A stretch of DNA of 5,915 nt from Chloroflexota bacterium. GTDB lineage: Bacteria > Chloroflexota > Chloroflexia > Thermomicrobiales > JADLAZ01. The stretch spans positions 1-5,915 of the forward strand of contig JADLAZ010000249.1 of the NCBI GenBank assembly GCA_020849725.1, read 5' to 3'. Below, piece after piece: positions 1 through 5,125 of this stretch. A program made the position numbers and the translations under genes. The notes under the pieces are model-generated. The model was not told the DNA's origin and ran no database searches. It saw only the letters and a program-made list of their open reading frames with translations. Within the stretch, counting starts at the first letter, position 1; each line of letters begins with the position of its first letter.

Positions 1-728
1 CCTCGTCGATGTCGGTAACGGAAATCCTGGTGGCGCTCTATTTCGGCGGCATCCTGCGCCACGATCCAGCCCGGCCGGGCTGGCCGGAGCGTGACCGGTT
101 CATCATGTCCAAGGGCCACGCCTCGCCAGGGCTGTACGCCGCGCTGGCGCTGGCCGGCTACTTTTCGGTCGACGATCTGATGACGCTGCGCCAGATCGGC
201 AGCCCGCTCGAGGGGCACCCCAACATGCGCCGCTTGCCGGGTGTCGAGGCGTCGACCGGTAGCCTCGGTCAGGGACTGTCGATCGGTGTCGGCACGGCGC
301 TGGCGGCGCGGCTCGATGGCCGGCCTTCTCGCACCTACGTCGTGCTTGGTGATGGCGAGATCCAGGAGGGACAGGTGTGGGAGGCGGCCATGAGCGCCGC
401 CAAGTTCAAGCTGGACACGCTGACGGCGATCGTCGATCGCAACCTCTACCAGCAGAGCCAGTCGGTCGCGAATGTCATGCCGTCGGAAGAGCCGCTGCTC
501 GACAAGTGGCGTGCCTTCGGCTGGCACACGCTCGACATCGACGGCCATGACCTGGCGGCAGTGCTGGCGGCGCTCCAGGCGGCCCAGGCGACTATCGGCC
601 AGCCGACGGTCATCATCGCCCACACGGTGAAAGGGAAGGGTGTCTCGTTCGTCGAAGCGGACTGGACCTACCACGGCCGCGCCATCGCCGCAAAGGACCT
701 CGATCGCGCGCTGGAGGAGATCGGATGA
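1..728 (+). CDS. Transketolase, N-terminal (TPP-binding) subunit, 5'-truncated by the window
   Basis: This is the thiamine-diphosphate-binding half of a split transketolase, which with the next gene moves two-carbon ketol units between sugar phosphates in the cytoplasm. The reading frame is open through the left edge (first full codon at base 3), and residues before the ATG at 9 already match the family, so the real start lies outside and perhaps 30-45 residues are missing. Counting from that ATG, visible motifs are SKGHASP (34-40), GHP (69-71), STGSLGQGL (82-90), the TPP/metal motif GDGEIQEG (114-121, D116) closing with N145 in IVDRN, DKWRAFGW (165-172), HTVKGKGVSF (205-214) and YHG (221-223). 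The loop after N145 (LYQQSQS) differs from the LQIDG I remember as common in split transketolases. The stop overlaps the next start. A dedicated sugar-catabolic transketolase such as an apulose-4-phosphate type is an alternative I cannot exclude. Confidence 0.93.
   Translation, partial: SSMSVTEILVALYFGGILRHDPARPGWPERDRFIMSKGHASPGLYAALALAGYFSVDDLMTLRQIGSPLEGHPNMRRLPGVEASTGSLGQGLSIGVGTALAARLDGRPSRTYVVLGDGEIQEGQVWEAAMSAAKFKLDTLTAIVDRNLYQQSQSVANVMPSEEPLLDKWRAFGWHTLDIDGHDLAAVLAALQAAQATIGQPTVIIAHTVKGKGVSFVEADWTYHGRAIAAKDLDRALEEIG
713..719 (+). promoter_or_regulatory. Ribosome binding site of the transketolase C-terminal subunit
   Basis: GGAGGAG lies within the last codons of the upstream subunit, five bases before the ATG at 725. 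It supports the overlapping ATGA start rather than the internal ATG at 755, and fits translational coupling of the two subunits. Confidence 0.7.
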
Positions 729-1687
729 GCAGCCCCGCGACGGCGCCCCAGACGATGGGCAAGCCTACCCGCGACGCCTTCGGCGAAGCCCTGCGCGAGC
801 TTGGTCGCGAGCGGGCCGAGATCGTCGTCGTCGACGGCGATGTCTCCAACTCGACCCGCACGGAATGGTTCGGCAAGGAATTCCCCGACTGCTTCTTCAA
901 CTGCGGCATCGCTGAGTCGAACATGATCGGCGTTGCCAGCGGCCTGGCCGCCAGTGGCAAGACGCCGTTCTGCGCCTCATTCGCCACCTTCCTGCTCTGC
1001 AATGCCTTCGATCAGATCCGCATGTCGATCGCCTTTCCGGGCCTGAACGTCAAGCTGGTCGGCTCGCATGCCGGCATCAGCATCGGTGAAGATGGCCCGT
1101 CGCAGATGGCGATTGAAGATATCGCACTGGCGCTGGCGCTGCCCGGCGTCACCGTCGTCGTGCCGGCCGACGAGCACGCGACGCGCGATGCCGTGCGGGC
1201 GCTGGCCGACCTGGATGGACCGGCCTACCTGCGCGTCGGCCGCCCGGCCGTGCCGCTCATTTACGATGGCCCCGGCCGGTTCACGCTCGGCAAGGCGAAT
1301 CTGGTCCGGGCCGGCAGCGACCTGACGATCGTCGCCTGCGGCCTGATGGTGTCGCTGGCGCTGGAGGCGGCGGCCGCACTGGCGATCGACGGCATCGAAG
1401 CGCGCGTGCTGGACATGCACACCATCCGGCCACTGGACGAGATGGCGCTCCTGGGCGCCGCCGAGGAGACGAGGGCGCTGGTCGTGGCCGAGGAGCACCT
1501 GTCGACCGGCGGGCTGGCCAGCCAGGTGGCGCTGGTGCTGGCCCAGCACCGGCCGACGCCGCTGCGGGTCGTCGGACTGAGCGGCTACGCCGAGTCAGGC
1601 ACGCCGCAGCAACTGCTCGACAAGTACGGCCTGACGGCCGATGCCATCGCCACCGCCGCCCGCGAGGTCCACGTCGCGCACCGCTGA
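725..1687 (+). CDS. Transketolase, C-terminal subunit (PYR-binding and C-terminal domains)
   Basis: This is the second half of the split transketolase, carrying the pyrimidine-binding domain and the C-terminal domain. It should pair with the upstream subunit so that each active site lies at the interface. At 320 residues it has the usual length. Visible features are VVVDGDV (34-40), the GIAESNM motif (61-67) with the cofactor-activating glutamate E64, GSHAGISIGEDGPSQ (113-127) with H115, which belongs to the substrate/cofactor pocket, and a C-terminal domain from about 190 with DMHTIRPLD (230-238), VVAEEH (253-258) and a terminal SGTPQQLLDKYGL (291-303). The same architecture occurs in DXP synthase and the E1 beta subunit, but the length and the paired N-terminal subunit favour transketolase. 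The ATGA overlap and internal ribosome binding site indicate coupled translation and equal stoichiometry. The sugar pathway served is not visible. Confidence 0.94.
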   Translation: MSSPATAPQTMGKPTRDAFGEALRELGRERAEIVVVDGDVSNSTRTEWFGKEFPDCFFNCGIAESNMIGVASGLAASGKTPFCASFATFLLCNAFDQIRMSIAFPGLNVKLVGSHAGISIGEDGPSQMAIEDIALALALPGVTVVVPADEHATRDAVRALADLDGPAYLRVGRPAVPLIYDGPGRFTLGKANLVRAGSDLTIVACGLMVSLALEAAAALAIDGIEARVLDMHTIRPLDEMALLGAAEETRALVVAEEHLSTGGLASQVALVLAQHRPTPLRVVGLSGYAESGTPQQLLDKYGLTADAIATAAREVHVAHR

Positions 1688-1727
1688 CGCTGACCGGCCT
1701 CTCGATTGCCAGCTCACCGCGTCCAGC

Positions 1728-1769
1728 CGTGGCGGAGGTGTGGATGCCTTTGCCCAGCCTCCCGCCGCG
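1728..1769 (+). terminator. Imperfect hairpin downstream of the transketolase operon, possible terminator
   Basis: Bases 1728-1738 pair with 1758-1769: eleven pairs including one T-G wobble and one bulged C (1761), around a 19-base loop. It starts about 40 bases after the transketolase stop. No T-run follows, so it would not be a classical intrinsic terminator. It could be a factor-dependent one or a messenger-stabilising structure. Pairing was worked out by eye, without an energy calculation. Confidence 0.3.
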
Positions 1770-1779
1770 ATTGGCCGCC

Positions 1780-1797
1780 GACGGGTACAATCCCGTC
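1780..1797 (+). promoter_or_regulatory. TACAAT -10 element centred in a perfect inverted repeat
   Basis: The sequence is GACGGG-TACAAT-CCCGTC: a -10-like hexamer (1786-1791) flanked by perfect 6-base inverted arms. It lies about 53 bases before the GTG start of the Rieske gene, leaving a leader of roughly 45 bases. No convincing TTGACA-like -35 lies at 16-18 bases upstream. The symmetry could make it an operator covering the promoter, or be coincidence. It is read as the promoter because of its position and because GGTACAATC recurs before the VWA gene. Confidence 0.45.
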
Positions 1798-1830
1798 AGC
1801 AGGGTGATCGGTAATCGAGGGCTGGACAGC

Positions 1831-1838
1831 GGGAGGGA
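1831..1838 (+). promoter_or_regulatory. Ribosome binding site fixing the GTG start of the Rieske gene
   Basis: GGGAGGGA ends six bases before the GTG at 1845. It selects this GTG as the start, and the Rieske domain then begins at the expected distance from the N-terminus. Confidence 0.6.
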
Positions 1839-1844
1839 GCGACC

Positions 1845-3620
1845 GTGGCGATCGAGACCAGGCGCCTGGCGCGCGCGGCAACGCTGACCGAGGTCGAGGT
1901 GGCTGGGTGCCATCCGGTGGTGGTGGAGGGGCACACGCTGTTGCTGGTCGCCGCCGGCGGGCGCGTCTACGCCGTCGACAATCGCTGTCCGCACATGGGC
2001 TTCCCCCTCCACCGCGGCAGCGTGGCCGACGGCATTCTCACCTGCCACTGGCACCATGCCCGCTTCGACCTGGCCAGCGGCGGCACCTTCGACCAGTGGG
2101 CGGATGACGTGCGGGCCTTTCCCGTCGAGGTGCGCGATGGCGAGGTCTGGGTCGATCTCACGCCGCTCGACGACCCGCTGGCGCGGCACCGCCGCCGGCT
2201 CCGCGACGGCCTGGAGCGCGACCTGTCGCTGGTGATCGCCAAGCAGGCCATACCGCTGGTCGAGGCGGGCGAGGCGGCCACCTGCTTCCGCATCGGCCTG
2301 GAGTTTGGCACGCGCTACCGGCGCGCTGGCTGGGGGCAGGGGCTGACGATGCTGACCTGCTTCATGAACCTGCTGCCGCGGCTGGCAGCCGAGGACCGGC
2401 CGCGGGCGCTCTACCACGGGCTGGCGGCCGTGGCGCGCGACAGCGCTGGTGCGCCGGTGCGCTTCACCGTTCAGCCGCTGCCGACGACCACGACCGACAT
2501 CCGGACGCTGCGGCGCTGGTTCCGACGCTTCGTCGAGGTGCGCGACGCCGAGGGCGCCGAGCGCTGCGTCGTGTCGGCGCTGCAGGCCGGCGCGGATGAC
2601 CGTCAGATGGCGGCGATGCTGTTCAGCGCTGCCACCGATCACCGGTACCTGACGGTCGGCCACGTGCTGGATTTCACCAACAAGGCGTTCGAGGCGCTCG
2701 ATCATGCCGGCTGGGAGCTGGCCGAGACGGCGCTGACCAGCCTCGTGCCGGCCTACGCCGGGGCGACGAGGATGGAGGAGTCCAACGCCTGGCGCCATCC
2801 GGTCGATCTGGTGGCGATCGTCGAGGGCGCGGCGGCCGAGGTCCCGGCGGCACTGACGGCCGGCCGCGCCCGGTCTGGCGCGTGGGACGGCCGCGCGGCG
2901 CTCACCACCGTCCTCCTCGAGGATGAGCCGCGGGCCACTGCCGCCGCGTTGCTGGCGGCGCTGCGCGCGGGCTGTGGAGCGATCGATCTTGCCGGCTGCG
3001 TCGTGCATGCCGCCGCGTTGCGCCTGGCCCGGTTCCACACCAGCAACGAGTTCGGTGACTGGGATACGGCGCTGCACACCTTTACCTTCGCCGCTGCGGT
3101 CGAGGCGGGCCTGCGACGGATGATCGGCCTGGCCGACGACGACGGACCGGCTGACCTGCTGCGCGGTGTGTTTGACGCGGCCATGAGCGTCTACCTCGAC
3201 CGCTTCCTGAATGTGCCACCGGCCCGACTGCCGGCGCCGGAGCCGCGGGCGGGCGCGGCCGTGGCGGCGCTGGTGGCGCTGCCGGACCTGCTCGACCAGG
3301 CGCAGCAAGTCGACGCGGCCGGCGCGCTGGCGGCGGCGGTCTTCGCCGATCCGGCGGCCGGCGTGGCCAGCGACGACCTGCCGGCGCTGCTGGGCCGGCT
3401 GCTGCTGCGCGAGGACCGCGACTTCCACACCATCCAGACCGTCGAAGCTGCCCTTGGCCAGTTCGCTCGGCGCGGCGCTGGCCAGGATGGCGTCCACCAC
3501 ATGATCGCCGCCGCCCGCTACCTGGCCGCCCATGCGCCAACGCTGCGCGCCCAGGGCCAGACCTACGCCATGGCCCAGCGCCTGGCCCGTGGCGAGCTGG
3601 TCTTCGAGGCGGAGAACTAG
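1845..3620 (+). CDS. Rieske [2Fe-2S] protein with a long uncharacterised helical C-terminal region
   Basis: This 591-residue protein starts with GTG. Residues about 8-106 form a Rieske ferredoxin-type domain with both cluster-binding boxes: C48-P-H50 and C67-H-W-H70, spaced as in Rieske ferredoxins and ring-hydroxylating oxygenase components. It should bind a [2Fe-2S] cluster and transfer electrons. Free-standing Rieske ferredoxins are about 100-110 residues, so the remaining ~480 residues are extra. They are Ala/Leu-rich, apparently all-helical and soluble, with no signal peptide or membrane segment. Histidines stand in distinctive contexts: ALYHG (H191), VGHVLDFTN (H273), WRHP (H318), a dense stretch H388, H398, H411 (RFHTSNEFGDWDTALHTF), DFHTI (H528) and VHHMI (H551, H552). 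I do not recognise the domain. It lacks the recognisable catalytic-domain pattern of Rieske oxygenases. A distant link to questin-oxidase-like helical proteins is a guess from the H-G-L and H-T-F patterns. The gene appears monocistronic. Confidence 0.88.
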   Translation: MAIETRRLARAATLTEVEVAGCHPVVVEGHTLLLVAAGGRVYAVDNRCPHMGFPLHRGSVADGILTCHWHHARFDLASGGTFDQWADDVRAFPVEVRDGEVWVDLTPLDDPLARHRRRLRDGLERDLSLVIAKQAIPLVEAGEAATCFRIGLEFGTRYRRAGWGQGLTMLTCFMNLLPRLAAEDRPRALYHGLAAVARDSAGAPVRFTVQPLPTTTTDIRTLRRWFRRFVEVRDAEGAERCVVSALQAGADDRQMAAMLFSAATDHRYLTVGHVLDFTNKAFEALDHAGWELAETALTSLVPAYAGATRMEESNAWRHPVDLVAIVEGAAAEVPAALTAGRARSGAWDGRAALTTVLLEDEPRATAAALLAALRAGCGAIDLAGCVVHAAALRLARFHTSNEFGDWDTALHTFTFAAAVEAGLRRMIGLADDDGPADLLRGVFDAAMSVYLDRFLNVPPARLPAPEPRAGAAVAALVALPDLLDQAQQVDAAGALAAAVFADPAAGVASDDLPALLGRLLLREDRDFHTIQTVEAALGQFARRGAGQDGVHHMIAAARYLAAHAPTLRAQGQTYAMAQRLARGELVFEAEN

Positions 3621-3621
3621 C

Positions 3622-3644
3622 GGCCAGACTGGCGCACGCTGGCC
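3622..3644 (+). terminator. Short hairpin right after the Rieske stop, possible terminator
   Basis: GGCCAG (3622-3627) and CTGGCC (3639-3644) form a perfect six-pair stem with an 11-base loop, beginning two bases after the TAG stop. No T-tract follows. Its place between convergent genes makes a terminator role reasonable, but the call is weak. Confidence 0.3.
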
Positions 3645-3694
3645 CGACAGTTCACTGCGTCGCCATGCCGGCAGCGGCTGACCGATCGTGGCGG

Positions 3695-3713
3695 GCCGGC
3701 ACTACGCGCCGGC
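3695..3713 (-). terminator. GC hairpin spanning the stop of the reverse-strand gene, possible terminator
   Basis: GCCGGC occurs at 3695-3700 and 3708-3713, a self-complementary six-base sequence repeated around a 7-base loop that contains the reverse-strand TAG (3702-3704). No T-run is present on either strand. In DNA this rich in GCCGGC, chance is a real possibility. Confidence 0.2.
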
Positions 3714-4088
3714 GGGAACGTCGATCTGTGGTGGAGGAACCGTCGCCGCGTCCGACCAGGCCGGTTCGGTGTCCGAGGCGTGCGCGCGCCAGCGGCGCAG
3801 CCACATCAGTAGCGCCACCAGCGCCAGTGCGACCAACCCCAGCCACCAGACCCGCCGCAGGACCCCGCCCGCGCTGCGCAGCAGACCGGCGACACCCTCG
3901 CGCTCCAGCCACGCGCCGCGCTGCTCCAGGTCCTCCGACGCCTGCAGCACGGATGCGGCCGCGCGCTCGACGAGCGCGGCCCGTGCACGGACGCGGCCAG
4001 CATGGCTGCGCATCTGGTGGCCAAGGCGCTGGACGCGGTCGTCAATTGGCCGGGCCAGGGCGTGGGCAACAGCGCCTGTCGGAACCAT
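3702..4088 (-). CDS. Small single-pass membrane protein of unknown function
   Basis: This 128-residue protein is not recognised. Residues 1-75 are charged and probably helical (many Arg, Glu and Ala; VQRLGHQMRSHAGRVRARA at 19-37 and SEDLEQRGAWLEREGVAGLL at 51-70), with possible coiled-coil character. One hydrophobic segment at about 80-97 (VWWLGLVALALVALLMWL) is bounded by Arg pairs on both sides, and a short Pro/Ala-rich tail (101-128) follows. The sequence predicts a bitopic inner-membrane protein without a cleavable signal, with orientation unclear. The gene runs against the Rieske gene and divergently from the VWA gene. It is chosen over several overlapping forward frames because it has a strong ribosome binding site, a coherent membrane segment and GC-rich third positions. 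A role with the neighbouring VWA/PP2C genes is possible but rests only on adjacency. Confidence 0.65.
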   Translation of the reverse strand: MVPTGAVAHALARPIDDRVQRLGHQMRSHAGRVRARAALVERAAASVLQASEDLEQRGAWLEREGVAGLLRSAGGVLRRVWWLGLVALALVALLMWLRRWRAHASDTEPAWSDAATVPPPQIDVPAGA

Positions 4089-4091
4089 GGT

Positions 4092-4100
4092 GCCTCCCTC
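4092..4100 (-). promoter_or_regulatory. Ribosome binding site of the reverse-strand membrane protein
   Basis: Read on the reverse strand, GAGGGAGGC lies just before the ATG at 4088, with the GGGAGG core five bases away. This near-ideal site is the main support for the gene and its start. Confidence 0.6.
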
Positions 4101-4159
4101 TCACGCGAGCGGTGCGGCCGGCCGGGAAGCGATCGCACCAGTGCCGCCGGCAATCAGAA

Positions 4160-4168
4160 GGTACAATC
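4160..4168 (+). promoter_or_regulatory. GGTACAATC -10-like element before the VWA gene
   Basis: The hexamer TACAAT (4162-4167) sits in GGTACAATC, nine bases identical to the element before the Rieske gene. It is about 90 bases from the VWA start, which would give a leader of roughly 80 bases. No clear -35 is seen. A five-base inverted repeat, TCAGA (4154-4158) and TCTGA (4167-4171), overlaps it. I found no convincing separate promoter for the divergent reverse gene in 4089-4257. Confidence 0.4.
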
Positions 4169-4241
4169 TGAGGACGCTCGGTGCAACCCTACCGCGGCGC
4201 GGCACGTAGATAGGCGTCGATACGGTCGTGTCGAGTGAGAC

Positions 4242-4247
4242 AAGGAG
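4242..4247 (+). promoter_or_regulatory. Ribosome binding site deciding the VWA start
   Basis: AAGGAG lies ten bases before the ATG at 4258. It favours this ATG over the in-frame GTG at 4228, which would add ten residues that look like untranslated leader. Confidence 0.55.
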
Positions 4248-4257
4248 CGTCGAGATC

Positions 4258-5097
4258 ATGGCCTACAGCGCGGAGATCAGCCGAACCAATCCCTCGTGCC
4301 TGCTGTTTCTGATCGACCAGTCCGGCTCGATGGCCGACCCGTTCGGGACGGGCGAGGCGGGCCGCAAGAAGGCCGACGGCGTGGCCGACGCCATCAACCG
4401 GCTGCTGCAGAACCTGGTGATCAAATGCGCCAAGGCCGAGGGCGTGCGCGACTACTATCACGTCGGTGTCATCGGCTACGGCGATCGGGTCGGCCCGGCC
4501 TTCGGCGGCGCACTGGCCGGACAGGAGCTGGCGCCGATCAGCGCCGTCGCCAGCGCGCCGCTGCGTGTCGAGGAGCGCAGCCGCAAGATTGACGACGGAG
4601 CTGGCGGACTGGTCGAGCAGAAGGTCAAGTTCCCGGTCTGGTTCGATCCGCTGGCGCATGGCGGCACACCCATGTGCGAGGCGCTGACGCGAGCGACGAC
4701 GATCGTCGACGGCTGGCTGGCGCAGCATCCCGACTGCTTTCCGCCGATTATCGTCAACATCAGCGATGGCGAGGCGACCGACGGCGACCCAAGCATCCCG
4801 GCCGATGCGCTGCGCCGGCTCAGCAGTAGCGACGGCAACGTGCTGCTGCTCAACCTGCACCTGTCGTCGCAGACGGCGGCGCCGACCGAGTTCCCGGCGA
4901 GCGACGATCAACTGGCCGACGACTATGCCCGGGCGCTGTTCGCGATGTCCAGCCCGCTGCCCGACTACATGCGCGCCGTCGCCCAGCAGGAAGGCTTCGC
5001 GGTCGGCGATACGGCGCGTGGCTTCGTCTTCAACGCCGACATCGTCGCCGTCATCCGCTTTCTCGACATTGGCACCCGACCGAGCAACCTGCGGTAG
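4258..5097 (+). CDS. VWA-domain protein with an intact MIDAS motif
   Basis: This 279-residue protein is almost entirely one von Willebrand factor type A domain. The metal-ion-dependent adhesion site is complete: D20-Q-S22-G-S24 after a buried strand (CLLFLI, 14-19), T137 in HGGTPM, and D170 in VNISDGEATDGDP. No signal peptide or membrane segment is visible, so it is probably cytoplasmic. A long insert at about 78-128 (GPAFGG through KVKFP) separates the early strands from the T137 loop. VWA domains of this kind bind partner proteins through a divalent metal. A PP2C-like phosphatase gene follows after 28 bases on the same strand, so the pair is probably co-transcribed. This matches the TerY-like VWA/PP2C/kinase triads described in bacteria, though the zinc-ribbon tail of some TerY proteins is absent. 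Family and MIDAS are clear; the biological role is inference. Confidence 0.9.
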   Translation: MAYSAEISRTNPSCLLFLIDQSGSMADPFGTGEAGRKKADGVADAINRLLQNLVIKCAKAEGVRDYYHVGVIGYGDRVGPAFGGALAGQELAPISAVASAPLRVEERSRKIDDGAGGLVEQKVKFPVWFDPLAHGGTPMCEALTRATTIVDGWLAQHPDCFPPIIVNISDGEATDGDPSIPADALRRLSSSDGNVLLLNLHLSSQTAAPTEFPASDDQLADDYARALFAMSSPLPDYMRAVAQQEGFAVGDTARGFVFNADIVAVIRFLDIGTRPSNLR

Positions 5098-5105
5098 GGG
5101 TGAGG

Positions 5106-5111
5106 AAGGAG
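5106..5111 (+). promoter_or_regulatory. Distant ribosome binding site of the PP2C gene
   Basis: AAGGAG lies 14 bases before the ATG at 5126, longer than usual. No in-frame ATG, GTG or TTG lies between the VWA stop and 5126, so the start is kept. Coupling to VWA translation may compensate for the spacing. Confidence 0.4.
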
Positions 5112-5125
5112 CCAGGCGCGCGGCG

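Noticed and set aside
1281..3533. 750-codon open frame on the reverse strand, antisense to the transketolase and Rieske genes
   Set aside because: Its product is low-complexity Arg/Gly/Ala/Gln-rich sequence with no domain, and it mirrors well-supported forward genes. GC-rich codon bias produces such long antisense open frames.
4129..4136. GCGATCGC, the HIP1 octamer abundant in cyanobacteria
   Set aside because: I noticed only two copies (here and 5700-5707) in 5.9 kb of GC-rich DNA, too few to suggest an iterated palindrome system or a cyanobacterial origin.
3665..4209. Forward open frames (3665-4171 and 3688-4209) over the membrane protein gene
   Set aside because: Their products are Arg/Pro/Ala-rich and disordered-looking, without a good ribosome binding site. 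The reverse frame has a strong site and a coherent transmembrane segment.
4228..4257. In-frame upstream GTG start for the VWA protein
   Set aside because: AAGGAG at 4242-4247 sits properly for the ATG at 4258, and the ten added residues do not resemble VWA sequence.
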